NCBI GenBank assembly: GCA_945957555.1
Contig: CAMFLX010000039.1
Location: forward strand, 1 to 34,294
Reading direction: 5' to 3'
Source of the DNA: an uncultured Cytophagales bacterium
GTDB taxonomy: Bacteria > Bacteroidota > Bacteroidia > Cytophagales > UBA9547
Length of the DNA: 34,294 nt
How positions within the stretch are numbered: position 1 is the stretch's first letter; each line of letters starts with the position of its first letter. The translations under genes were made by a program, and so were the position numbers. Under the pieces are notes generated by a model. It was not told the DNA's origin. It worked only from the letters and a program-made list of their open reading frames with translations, and did no database searches. This document shows positions 15,185 to 23,326 of this stretch, piece by piece.

Positions 15185-15664
15185 ATGAACGGAATACATC
15201 ATTATGAATTAACAGTCAAATGGACCGGCAATAAAGGTACTGGCACCAGCGACTACCGCGCTTATGAGCGTAGTCATACTATACTCGTACACCATAAAGC
15301 TGAGATCTTAGGTTCTTCTGATCCGGCTTTTAGAGGGGATCCCACGAGGCACAATCCAGAAGAATTGTTTTTGGCTTCACTTTCTACTTGTCACATGCTT
15401 TGGTTTCTACATCTTTGTGCCGAGGCAGGGGTGGTAGTGCTTGACTATACCGATGAGGCTAAAGGTGTGATGACCGAGACAGAAGATGGGGGAGGACACT
15501 TTACTGCGGTTACTTTACACCCCCTAGTAGTAGTAAGTGATGCTGCTATGGTAGATAAGGCCAATGCTTTGCATCATAAGGCAAACCAACTTTGTTTTAT
15601 AGCCAACTCTTGTAACTTTCCTATTCATAATGAACCTATTTGTAAAGTGCTAAACCATGCTTGA
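15185..15664 (+). CDS. OsmC/Ohr-family protein
   Basis: The protein has 159 residues. Family features are the N-terminal strand with HYELTVKWTG, the loop GDPTRHNPEELFLASLSTCH and the cysteine pair Cys69 (in STCHM) and Cys137 (in QLCFIANSC). These serve as peroxidatic and resolving cysteines in thiol-dependent reduction of organic hydroperoxides. A further cysteine, Cys143, makes the exact disulfide partner uncertain. It is expected to be a cytoplasmic homodimer. The stop overlaps the start of the DUF1272 gene by 8 bases, so the two are translationally coupled. The start ATG at 15185 follows an AT-rich leader. The subfamily (OsmC, Ohr or YhfA-like) is not resolved. Confidence 0.9.
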   Translation: MNGIHHYELTVKWTGNKGTGTSDYRAYERSHTILVHHKAEILGSSDPAFRGDPTRHNPEELFLASLSTCHMLWFLHLCAEAGVVVLDYTDEAKGVMTETEDGGGHFTAVTLHPLVVVSDAAMVDKANALHHKANQLCFIANSCNFPIHNEPICKVLNHA

Positions 15665-15947
15665 GATTAAACCCAATTGCGAAAACTGTGGTAAGTCGCT
15701 CCCCAATGAAAGCCACGAAGCTATGATTTGCTCTTTTGAGTGTACCTTTTGTGCGGATTGCGCCAAGGATGTCTTGTACAATGTATGTCCCAACTGTGGA
15801 GGTGGTTTGGAAAAGAGACCTACTCGGCCTTCGGGCTTGCTCGCCAAATATCCAGCCAGTAGCAAAATGTATATGAGCCCTGTGGATCAAGAGCAGTTTA
15901 AGGAAATGCTTGCAAAGTATAAACATATTGACCCTCGTAAGAGATAG
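15657..15947 (+). CDS. DUF1272-family small cysteine-rich protein
   Basis: The protein has 96 residues and begins MLEIKPNCENCGKSLPNES. The first 55 residues carry CENCG, CSFECTFCADC and CPNCGGGLEKRP, that is, enough cysteines for one or two zinc sites arranged as in DUF1272 proteins. The C-terminal 35 residues are polar and helical (DQEQFKEMLAKYK), an extension not needed for the domain. The gene overlaps the osmC-like gene by 8 bases, which suggests linked expression, perhaps in a thiol or oxidative stress context. Function of the family is unknown. Convergent with the lipoprotein gene that ends 35 bases downstream. Confidence 0.9.
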   Translation: MLEIKPNCENCGKSLPNESHEAMICSFECTFCADCAKDVLYNVCPNCGGGLEKRPTRPSGLLAKYPASSKMYMSPVDQEQFKEMLAKYKHIDPRKR

Positions 15948-15982
15948 TGGTTAGGGGCGGAACCGTTTTGCAGTGTATAATT

Positions 15983-16834
15983 TTATTCTTCTATTGTGTG
16001 GTAATTGGAAATCGTAGCCTCAGGTCTGGATAGGTTTAGGTCGCTTATACTGAGATCATATTCAGCCCCCGATGCCTGATGGCTGACCTCAATATGCACC
16101 TCAAGACCTTTTGGGGTGGATTCACAATGACTGATGGATTCGCCCGTACCTTCGTCAGAGATTAGGTTGTAGTATGGAAAGTTGTCATGAAAGTTTTCTT
16201 CTATGTCGTGTCCCATGTTCATTTCAAGGAGTTTGTAGCTGTCTGTCCCTATTTTCTTGAGTAGGAGTGGGCTGAAATCATCACAACCTGTAAGTCCTTC
16301 GCTATTAGAAGCACCCACTCCAAAGTTGTGGCAAAGTACTAATTCGTAATCTGCACTGGCAATATTGGGTAAAGCTTCTTCGCTGATCTTATAGACGTAA
16401 GCGCCAAAGACCCAAACAGCTTTGTTGTTCAGTTTGATTTTTACAAATGGATATTGATCACAGATTTCGTTTTGACTTTTGTCGAGTAAACTAAAAGCCT
16501 TCTCAGTTTTGCCGATAATCTCGACGACTTGTCCATCAGCTTGGCTCAGGTCATCAATAATTTGCGTATTTGTTTCATAAACGTTTATACTGTTGCCAAT
16601 GAGGATGCCTTTGGCTACTGCAAATTGTGGATCTAGGCCAAAAGAGTCTACATCTATTTCAACCTCCTCGGTATAAGTCTGTTTTGAGTTGCTCTGAGCT
16701 GTTTGCGGTGTAGTTTTGTGTGTATCAACTTGTATTTGCGTTTGAGTACTATCCTTGATTTTGGTGGGTTCTGTGGGTTTGCAAGCAAGTAGGAGTAATG
16801 AAGCCCATAGGGGTATAATTGTGGTGCGTTTCAT
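15983..16834 (-). CDS. Lipoprotein of unknown function
   Basis: The protein has 283 residues. The N-terminus MKRTTIIPLWASLLLLACKP is a lipoprotein signal with lipobox LLAC and Cys18 as the lipidated residue. A Thr/Gln/Lys-rich linker (about 20-55) follows, then a mixed alpha/beta domain with GILIGNSINVYE, VEIIGKTEKAFSL and NKAVWVFGAYVYKIS. The last motif resembles small SH3-like or WVxG-type stretches seen in secreted proteins, but I cannot name a family. It is expected on the periplasmic face of a membrane. The ATG at 16834 is well placed for the signal. No operon partner is evident: the WD40 gene upstream ends 139 bases before. Confidence 0.75.
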   Translation of the reverse strand: MKRTTIIPLWASLLLLACKPTEPTKIKDSTQTQIQVDTHKTTPQTAQSNSKQTYTEEVEIDVDSFGLDPQFAVAKGILIGNSINVYETNTQIIDDLSQADGQVVEIIGKTEKAFSLLDKSQNEICDQYPFVKIKLNNKAVWVFGAYVYKISEEALPNIASADYELVLCHNFGVGASNSEGLTGCDDFSPLLLKKIGTDSYKLLEMNMGHDIEENFHDNFPYYNLISDEGTGESISHCESTPKGLEVHIEVSHQASGAEYDLSISDLNLSRPEATISNYHTIEE

Positions 16835-16933
16835 ATCAAGGTATTTTGTTCAAATATAAACGATTTGATTTAAATGCTCAAGAGTTCATGGGGCAAAATC
16901 TTTTGGAATGATTTTGTGTGCTAATCTCTACCC

Positions 16934-16957
16934 CAAGTTTGTGTCTCCACAAACTTG
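16934..16957. other. Perfect 10-bp inverted repeat after the WD40 gene
   Basis: CAAGTTTGTG (16934-16943) and CACAAACTTG (16948-16957) flank a 4-base loop, 16 bases past the WD40 stop on the minus strand. No T-run follows on that strand, so it is an mRNA-end hairpin rather than a clear intrinsic terminator. Confidence 0.5.
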
Positions 16958-16973
16958 CTTTCTGTGAGATTGT

Positions 16974-17891
16974 CTACAGTTCTTCAATCCCTATCTTCCA
17001 GACATAAACTTTTCTGTCATCACTTACCGAAATGAGCGCTTTTTCCTTCCATAAGAGCTTATTGATGGAGGTGCCATGTCCTGCATGTCTCGATTTGTCA
17101 ATGACCTTGATTAAGGAGAGTGTCTGTGCATCCCAAATTTTGATAGACTTGTCCATGCTACAACTGGCAAAATATTTAAAGTCTGGTCGGTATTGTAAAT
17201 GATTAATGGCAAATAGGTGTGCGGGAATCGATTTTAAATTCAAATACCCTGTTTTAGTATCCCAATAGTTGATCGTGGCATCCCTGCCTGCCGAAAGCAG
17301 ATATTCTCCTCTCGCATCATATTGCAGCGTAAATACCGAGTTCGTGTGGGTTTTGAGCTCAAATTTGAGTTGGAACTCGTCTAGATCGAAAATCCTAATG
17401 CTATGGTCGCTAAAGCCAACTGCGAATTCATTGTTCTGGATGTTAATGGCGATACAGCGCGCACTCATGTTGCTGTAATCTAGAGTTTTAATAAGCGTGA
17501 GGGATTCTAAATGGTAAAGTAAAATCTTTCCGGTGTGTGTGGCTATTATTAATAGGTTTTTGTGGTATTGGATCTCGAAGAAGGTGTATTCTGGAAGGGG
17601 GATATTGGCCGTTTCTTTTCCAGACGCAATATCTAGGAATCTAATGCCTTTGAGGTTTTCGCAAATGACCAAAAGCTGGCGCTCAGGAATGAGCTTCATA
17701 GCATATATAGAGTTCTCAAGTTTTGTGATGAGTTTGCCTTGGTCGGGAATATTCAGATCCCACTTTACCACCATTCCGTCTCCGCCTGCTGTATAAAATT
17801 CTGATTCATTTAGGGCTGGACAGAGTGCATAGATGCAGTCTAAGTGGCCAGAATAGGTGTCCGTTTTCTCGATTTGTATGCGTGGTCTCAT
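16974..17891 (-). CDS. WD40-repeat beta-propeller protein
   Basis: The 305-residue protein is made of about seven WD40-type repeats. The clearest are near the ends: HLDCIYALCPALNESEFYTA then GGDGMVVKWDL; VFTLQYDARGEYLLSAGRD then ATINYWDT; INHLQYRPDFKYFASCSMDK then SIKIWDAQ; and ALISVSDDRKVYVWKI. The middle repeats are more diverged. The protein has no signal peptide and is likely cytoplasmic. It would form one closed propeller acting as a protein-interaction scaffold; the partner is unknown. It is divergent from the phosphopantetheinyl transferase gene, with a 164-base shared upstream region. Similar stand-alone WD40 proteins are common in Cytophagia. Confidence 0.92.
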   Translation of the reverse strand: MRPRIQIEKTDTYSGHLDCIYALCPALNESEFYTAGGDGMVVKWDLNIPDQGKLITKLENSIYAMKLIPERQLLVICENLKGIRFLDIASGKETANIPLPEYTFFEIQYHKNLLIIATHTGKILLYHLESLTLIKTLDYSNMSARCIAINIQNNEFAVGFSDHSIRIFDLDEFQLKFELKTHTNSVFTLQYDARGEYLLSAGRDATINYWDTKTGYLNLKSIPAHLFAINHLQYRPDFKYFASCSMDKSIKIWDAQTLSLIKVIDKSRHAGHGTSINKLLWKEKALISVSDDRKVYVWKIGIEEL

Positions 17892-18055
17892 TTTGTTCGA
17901 TTTGTAAGGTTCTATGTTACTATGTGTTGCGCCTTAGTGTTTTTACGCGGAGATCTTATGTCAGATTTGTTGAGAAAATTATGAACTTCCAAATGCATAT
18001 TGCGTACATTTGAATTACAAAATTACTTTGTATATTGAACTTGTAAAAATTTATT

Positions 18056-18691
18056 ATGGGGTTTATCATCAGTGATCGTCATGATTCACATGTCAGTTGG
18101 GGCGTTTGGGGAGTGCATGAAACAGTAGAAGAGCTATTAGATGGGCTGGTGATGAGCGAGTTTGATAAACATGAGTTTGAATTGATATCTCACCCAACGA
18201 GAATTATGGAATGGGTAGCTGCCCGTAAAGCAATGCAAACTTTGGCTTTAGATTTCGGTATCAACTATAAAGGAATCGTAAAAGAGGCTAATGGAAAGTC
18301 CTTTCTAAAAGACAATAAGACTAGTATTTCTATTTCACATACCAAAGACTATGCGGCAGTGATTGTGCATTCGGAAAAATCCGTAGGTATAGATATAGAA
18401 TTGCTAAAGGAAAAGATTGAGCTCATTGCCCACAAGTTTATTTCTATGGAAGAGTTTGAGTTCATTGAAAAAGATATGGATAAGCTTACCATAGCTTGGT
18501 GTGTGAAAGAGGCAGTGTACAAATGTTTAGGAGTAGATGGTATTTCATTCAAAGATCACATACGTTTGGATAATTTTGAGGTGAAGGCAAAAGGAGAGTT
18601 ACATACGAAAATCATCCATCCTGATTATTTAAGTACTGTGGAGCTAAGGTATATTAAAAAGGATAATTTCTGTTTGGCCTATACGCTTTGA
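18056..18691 (+). CDS. 4'-phosphopantetheinyl transferase superfamily protein
   Basis: The protein has 211 residues. It carries the Sfp-type motifs: the SISHT stretch (Ser94, His95), the Mg-binding GIDIE with Asp113 and Glu115, and WCVKEAVYK (148-156) with the catalytic Glu152 and Lys156. It would move the phosphopantetheine arm of coenzyme A onto a carrier-protein serine, for fatty acid synthesis or a secondary-metabolite or lipid pathway. No carrier-protein or polyketide gene is adjacent. Length fits the single-chain, two-repeat Sfp/EntD class. The start is an ATG at 18056 with no obvious Shine-Dalgarno. The minus-strand operon beyond it is convergent. Confidence 0.9.
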   Translation: MGFIISDRHDSHVSWGVWGVHETVEELLDGLVMSEFDKHEFELISHPTRIMEWVAARKAMQTLALDFGINYKGIVKEANGKSFLKDNKTSISISHTKDYAAVIVHSEKSVGIDIELLKEKIELIAHKFISMEEFEFIEKDMDKLTIAWCVKEAVYKCLGVDGISFKDHIRLDNFEVKAKGELHTKIIHPDYLSTVELRYIKKDNFCLAYTL

Positions 18692-18699
18692 GATTTAGG

Positions 18700-18740
18700 T
18701 TAGAGAAAAGATGAAAGAGAAAAGACGCAAGACACAAAAA
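18700..18740. repeat. Purine-rich intergenic tract, copy C
   Basis: After the transferase stop the sequence runs AGAGAAAAGATGAAAGAGAA and then AAGACGCAAGACACAAAAAC. It matches the tracts at 4670-4725 and 8785-8831 in word order. Its role is unknown. Confidence 0.4.
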
Positions 18741-18799
18741 CCTAAGCCTTAAAACTGCTGCTCTTGAGGTTATGATTTATAACTTAAAAAAACATCCCT

Positions 18800-19783
18800 T
18801 TAGGTCTTCTTTTTGGTTCTGAAAGAATTCTTTTTGATGATTTTATGATCTCGCTCCATGAGAATACGCACAGTATCGATACTTGCATTGAGTTCAAAAC
18901 CAATCAAAATGGTTAATGAGATCAAGTAGAACCAAAGCATTAGGGCGATAAGGGTACCGATAGAGCCATATACCTTGTTGAAACTAGCGAATTTGTTGAG
19001 ATATATGGAGAATCCTAAAGATACTAGTACGATCAATACCGTACCCACGATAGCACCCAAGGAAAGATGGTCGAACTTCTTATGTAGTGAAGGCGCTACA
19101 AAATAGATAAAAGAGAGGCCTAAGAAGAATGTAGCAAAAATAATAATATACCTAAGTATGAGGAAGAAATACAGCTGCAGGCTCCCCATAAAAGATAAGT
19201 GGTCAAAATAAAAGTGTAAGACGACCTCTCCTATAGTAATCACAAAAATGGCGAAAATCAATAAAAAGGAGAGTACAAAGGTAATGTAGAGTGCCGTGAG
19301 GCGCAGAGTGAGGAAATTTCTTTTTTCAACAGTTTTGTAGCATTTGTTAAAAGCTGACATCATGGCTACTGTGCCGTTCATTGCAGAGAAGAGTGCCAAA
19401 ATGAAGCCAAAAGATAAAAGTCCTCCTCTTGGTTTGCTAATGATATCTGTAATTGTAGATTTTGCTTCACTATATACCTTTGTGGGCATAACATCGGACA
19501 GGAACTTTAATATTTTAAGATCCAAATGGTCAACAGGGATATAAGGAATTAAGGTAAATAAGAAGATAATACCAGGGAATACTGATAACATAAAACTAAA
19601 GGCCATCGCATTGGCTTTATTGTTGATGTCATCTTTTGAAATCTGGCTTGAAAATACTCTGAGAACCTCCCAAAGGGGGACTTTGTGGCTACTCACCCTT
19701 ATATTTAACAAGGTATTCTTGAGTTTGTCGTAAAACTTAGACTCAAAGAATTTTGTTTTTATATTCTTAGCGTTATATTTCAT
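18800..19783 (-). CDS. YihY/BrkB-family membrane protein
   Basis: The protein has 327 residues. It has the family's six-helix layout: an N-terminal amphipathic region, then membrane helices near 60-85, 120-140, 160-185, 195-215, 235-260 and 270-295. The family-typical segment NKANAMAFSFMLSVFPGIIF precedes helix 1, and YGSIGTLIALMLWFYLISLT plus IGFELNA lie near the end. The family is of unknown biochemical role despite old names (tRNA-processing 'RbnH', virulence factor BrkB). It is the last gene of a four-gene minus-strand operon, 5 bases after the thioesterase gene. The C-terminal tail is lysine-rich and cytoplasmic. Confidence 0.92.
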   Translation of the reverse strand: MKYNAKNIKTKFFESKFYDKLKNTLLNIRVSSHKVPLWEVLRVFSSQISKDDINNKANAMAFSFMLSVFPGIIFLFTLIPYIPVDHLDLKILKFLSDVMPTKVYSEAKSTITDIISKPRGGLLSFGFILALFSAMNGTVAMMSAFNKCYKTVEKRNFLTLRLTALYITFVLSFLLIFAIFVITIGEVVLHFYFDHLSFMGSLQLYFFLILRYIIIFATFFLGLSFIYFVAPSLHKKFDHLSLGAIVGTVLIVLVSLGFSIYLNKFASFNKVYGSIGTLIALMLWFYLISLTILIGFELNASIDTVRILMERDHKIIKKNSFRTKKKT

Positions 19784-19788
19784 ACGAT

Positions 19789-20199
19789 TTATTCTGTGAA
19801 ATATTTGTTAAGTGTTTCTGTTACGGGATTGGAAGTTTGGGTCGGCTTCATCGTATGTGCATCAACAAAAACTAAAGTTGTTTCGGCGACAGTCAATAGT
19901 TCATTCGATTCGTTAAATACCTCATAATCAAAGACAATTCTTACGGTTGGCATTTTTTTGACACTAATTCTGATCGTTAAGATCTGATCATATTTAGCTG
20001 GTCTGATGAATTTGGTTTTTAATTCCAATACAGGCATCATCACACCTTGTTTTTCCAACTCACTATAGTTAATTCCTAGAGCTCTTAAGGCTTCCACCCT
20101 TGCTACTTCAAAATAAGTCGCATAGTTGCCATAGTATACGTAACCCATTTGGTCAGTCTCGGCATATCGTACTCTTATCTGTATATCTGTAGAAAACAT
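19789..20199 (-). CDS. Acyl-CoA thioesterase, YbgC/4HBT hotdog family
   Basis: The protein has 136 residues and folds as a single hotdog domain. The active-site segment RYAETDQMGYVYYGNYATYF contains Asp16, placed as the catalytic carboxylate of the YbgC type. The remaining strands (KTKFIRPAKYDQILTI, VRIVFDYEVFN) match the family. It would hydrolyse acyl-CoA thioesters as a homotetramer in the cytoplasm; the preferred chain is unknown. It is sandwiched between a small membrane protein (3-base gap) and YihY (5-base gap), so it is clearly cotranscribed. Confidence 0.93.
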   Translation of the reverse strand: MFSTDIQIRVRYAETDQMGYVYYGNYATYFEVARVEALRALGINYSELEKQGVMMPVLELKTKFIRPAKYDQILTIRISVKKMPTVRIVFDYEVFNESNELLTVAETTLVFVDAHTMKPTQTSNPVTETLNKYFTE

Positions 20200-20202
20200 C
20201 TT

Positions 20203-20661
20203 TTATTCAGTCTGGTGGATTTTGTTGTAAAAATCTTTTGAGGTCATCTGCCCCGATTTGATCTGCAATATAGCAAGGTATAAGTTTTTTCTTGTATGTT
20301 TTCGTAAGATTTTAAGGCCTTTAATTCCTAAAGGAATGCCCACTAGAGTGGTAATTCCGCCAAAAGCAATTCCATAGCTAGATAAACTCTTTACTTGGGT
20401 ATGGTCGCTTCCAAAATAGATCGAAGCACACACTAGAGTGGTGGCTATACCAACTGGAAAAGCAATGACTTTATTGATGCCCGTAGCCCTTTTGTCAAAG
20501 TATAAGTTGATAGCTTCTGCTAATGTCGTATCTTCTTGAGCGTACTTTAACAAAAATGCTTTTCGGTTCATTTTATACTCTCTTTTGCTAACTTCTTGCG
20601 AAAAGGTGCTTAAGCCGAAAGCAAATAAAATAAAGAGAAAATAATGTTTTATTGGTTCCAT
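20203..20661 (-). CDS. Hypothetical membrane protein with signal peptide
   Basis: The protein has 152 residues. It starts with a cleavable-looking signal (hydrophobic run YFLFILFAFGLSTFS, then QEVSK) and has two internal hydrophobic segments (about 62-82 and 90-110) rich in Gly. The tail is short and basic. The arrangement suggests a small inner-membrane protein with the central hairpin in the membrane. I recognise no family. It sits in the tight operon between the bestrophin (3-base gap) and thioesterase (3-base gap) genes, so a function in that membrane context is likely. Confidence 0.75.
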   Translation of the reverse strand: MEPIKHYFLFILFAFGLSTFSQEVSKREYKMNRKAFLLKYAQEDTTLAEAINLYFDKRATGINKVIAFPVGIATTLVCASIYFGSDHTQVKSLSSYGIAFGGITTLVGIPLGIKGLKILRKHTRKNLYLAILQIKSGQMTSKDFYNKIHQTE

Positions 20662-20664
20662 GTC

Positions 20665-21528
20665 TTACTTTACTAAAAATTCAATATTCCGCCTAATGTT
20701 GTTTGCTGTTTCTATAATAGGCAAGTCATTGTCATCTTTGCCAAAAGGGTCTTCAATCTCTTCTCCGATCACTTCTATACCAACCAGTACAAAGAAAATA
20801 AGCATGACAACCAATATGGACCAATAACCCAAGTCGTTGATAAGCGTAAATGGAAGCATTAAACAATACAAGAGTATAATCCTTTTAAGGTGGATGGCGT
20901 AAGCAAAAGGGATTGGAGTAAATTTGATCCTTTCGCAGGCTCCTATGACATCGGTAAAAGAAGATATGCAGCCTTCTAAGGTAAGGAGTTGTTCGTTGCT
21001 AAGGGTTCCAAGTTTGTTGAGTTTGAAAAATTCTTTGGATAAGATATCTATAATACACGATGGTTTGTGCATAGCCTCGATAAACTCTTCCTTTATTTTT
21101 TCAGGCATGTGGCTAAGTGTTCTCACAAACCCATTATTTTCTTGCAAATGTTCCGCCATGGCATAAGGATAGCATATGATTACCTTTTCTAGATAGAGTT
21201 TGAGTTCTTTATCTTCTATATAAGCATCGACCTTCATTGACAAAAATCTGCTGGTATTCATAAGTTGACCTATGAGTTTTCTGCCTTCCCACCAACGGTC
21301 ATAAGCCGTATTCATACGGAAGACAAGTAACATTCCAACTACTAGGCTCAGGGCTCCCAACATGGGACTGTTGGTGGGGAATTTGAAGAGGTTGTAGTTG
21401 ATGTGTAACCAACAAAGTACAAATGTGATAAAGCCTATCGTGATCATAGACCATAGCATACCTCGATATAATGTGCCTCTTATTCTGAAAATAAAAGTAA
21501 ACCAGTTCTTGTTGTCGTATTTAATCAT
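20665..21528 (-). CDS. Bestrophin-family ion channel
   Basis: The protein has 287 residues. It shows the bacterial bestrophin (UPF0187) pattern: an early cytoplasmic WFTFIFRIRGTLY, two membrane helices (about 25-45 and 57-72), the signature RMNTAYDRWWEGRKLIGQL (71-89), and later helices around 205-250. The C-terminal stretch GIEVIGEEIEDPFGKDDNDL matches the conserved acidic end. Family members form pentameric anion or cation channels; the ion preference is not readable here. It is the first gene of the minus-strand operon with the small membrane protein, the thioesterase and YihY. Confidence 0.92.
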   Translation of the reverse strand: MIKYDNKNWFTFIFRIRGTLYRGMLWSMITIGFITFVLCWLHINYNLFKFPTNSPMLGALSLVVGMLLVFRMNTAYDRWWEGRKLIGQLMNTSRFLSMKVDAYIEDKELKLYLEKVIICYPYAMAEHLQENNGFVRTLSHMPEKIKEEFIEAMHKPSCIIDILSKEFFKLNKLGTLSNEQLLTLEGCISSFTDVIGACERIKFTPIPFAYAIHLKRIILLYCLMLPFTLINDLGYWSILVVMLIFFVLVGIEVIGEEIEDPFGKDDNDLPIIETANNIRRNIEFLVK

Positions 21529-21644
21529 TTGTAAGAAATTTTAACAAAACTTGGAAAAACCATATTTGTTATCAAGATTTTTCAAAATTAATAAATTTTA
21601 GGTTTAATTAGCTATCGATGTTTTACAAAAAGGAAAATTAGCTA

Positions 21645-21652
21645 TACCTTTG
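21645..21652 (+). promoter_or_regulatory. -7 promoter element upstream of pyrG
   Basis: TACCTTTG fits the Bacteroidota consensus TAnnTTTG exactly. A weak -33 (TTTT at 21621) lies about 20 bases upstream. The pyrG ATG is 23 bases downstream. Confidence 0.55.
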
Positions 21653-21675
21653 CTTCCCGTAGGTAGATACGACTT

Positions 21676-23313
21676 ATGGGTTCAACTAAATATGTTTTTG
21701 TTACAGGTGGTGTAACGTCTTCTCTAGGGAAGGGAATTGTTTCCGCTTCTTTAGCTAAGTTGTTGCAAGCGAGGGGTTTTTCAGTTACTATTCAAAAATT
21801 AGATCCATACATTAATGTGGATCCAGGCACATTAAATCCTTATGAGCATGGGGAATGTTACGTCACCGAGGATGGTGCTGAAACAGATCTTGACCTTGGC
21901 CATTATGAGCGATTTTTAAATGTGCCTACGTCTCAATCAAATAATGTTACGACAGGTAGGATTTACTACAGAGTCATTCAGAAAGAAAGAGAAGGTGCTT
22001 TTTTAGGAAAGACTGTGCAAGTGATTCCTCACATTACTGATGAGATCAAGCGAAGTGTGAAAACACTTGGTGAGACAGGTAAATACGATATCGTGATCAC
22101 GGAGGTGGGCGGTAGTGTTGGTGATATAGAATCATTGCCTTTCATAGAGTCAGTGAGGCAACTGATCTGGGAGCTGGGGAAAGAGAATGCAATTGTCATT
22201 CACTTAACACTTGTTCCTTATCTGAAATCTGCTGGTGAGCTTAAAACTAAACCAACTCAACACTCGGTAAAAATGTTGTCTGAGTCTGGTGTTCAGCCTG
22301 ATATCCTTGTTTGCAGGACAGAGTACCCTCTAACAGATGAGCTCAGAAAGAAAATGGCATTGTTCTGTAACGTGGATATCAGATCAGTAATCGAGTCTAT
22401 AGATGCAGAGTCCATTTATGAAGTGCCTCTATTAATGCAAAAAGAAGGTTTGGATGAAAGGGTAATGGATCTGTTTAAGCTCCAATCCAAACAGACTTGT
22501 GATTTAGAGGAGTGGAAAGAGTTTTTGACCAGACTTAAAAATCCTACAGATGAGGTTACTATTGGCCTTGTAGGTAAATATGTAGAGCTCAAAGATGCTT
22601 ACAAATCTATAGTAGAGGCTTTTATACATGCAGGTGCGAAGAATACATGCAAAGTTAATTTAAAGTGGATCCAGTCAGAGACCATTAATAACGACAATGC
22701 TTCAAATGTTCTAAGCAAACTAGATGGCGTCCTTGTTGCCCCAGGTTTTGGCGAGAGAGGTGTGGAAGGTAAAATTGCGGCCATTAAATATGTTAGAGAA
22801 CATGGAATACCTTTCTTTGGGATTTGTTTAGGTATGCAATGCGCAGTCGTAGAATTTGCTAGAAACGTACTCAAGTATGAGAAGGCAGCGAGTACTGAGC
22901 TATATCCACATACACCACATCCGGTAATTGACATGATGGCCGAGCAAAAGGCCATTACTATAAAAGGAGGAACTATGCGTCTCGGTGCTTATGAGTGTAA
23001 TCTCAAGCCAGGTACATTGGCGAATCAAGCCTATGGGACTACCAAGATCTCAGAGAGACATAGACATAGGTATGAATTCAATAATAAATATATGAATGAG
23101 TTCGAAGCAGCAGGCATGCAAATCTCTGGTGTTAATCCAGACGGAGGTCTCGTGGAAGTTGTTGAGCTTAAAAGTCATCCTTGGTTTGTAGGTGCCCAAT
23201 TCCATCCAGAACTTAAAAGTACGGTTTTGAAGCCACACCCTCTTTTTGTGGGCTTTGTAAATGCTGCCATTGAATATTCGAAACACAAGGTAAACAACAG
23301 TATAGAAGTATAA
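21676..23313 (+). CDS. pyrG: CTP synthase
   Basis: The 545-residue enzyme makes CTP from UTP, ATP and glutamine. The N-terminal synthetase half starts with VTGGVTSSLGKGI (P-loop, 10-22) and includes KLDPYINVDPGTLNPYEHGE and the ITEVGGSVGDIES segment. The glutamine amidotransferase half holds GICLGMQ with nucleophile Cys384 and the dyad His510/Glu512 in QFHPELKS. Length is normal for the family. The ATG at 21676 gives MGSTKYVFVTGG. yidC follows after 13 bases, so the two share a transcript, an arrangement I recall as common in Bacteroidota. Confidence 0.98.
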   Translation: MGSTKYVFVTGGVTSSLGKGIVSASLAKLLQARGFSVTIQKLDPYINVDPGTLNPYEHGECYVTEDGAETDLDLGHYERFLNVPTSQSNNVTTGRIYYRVIQKEREGAFLGKTVQVIPHITDEIKRSVKTLGETGKYDIVITEVGGSVGDIESLPFIESVRQLIWELGKENAIVIHLTLVPYLKSAGELKTKPTQHSVKMLSESGVQPDILVCRTEYPLTDELRKKMALFCNVDIRSVIESIDAESIYEVPLLMQKEGLDERVMDLFKLQSKQTCDLEEWKEFLTRLKNPTDEVTIGLVGKYVELKDAYKSIVEAFIHAGAKNTCKVNLKWIQSETINNDNASNVLSKLDGVLVAPGFGERGVEGKIAAIKYVREHGIPFFGICLGMQCAVVEFARNVLKYEKAASTELYPHTPHPVIDMMAEQKAITIKGGTMRLGAYECNLKPGTLANQAYGTTKISERHRHRYEFNNKYMNEFEAAGMQISGVNPDGGLVEVVELKSHPWFVGAQFHPELKSTVLKPHPLFVGFVNAAIEYSKHKVNNSIEV

Positions 23314-23326
23314 TTCGATCAAAATA

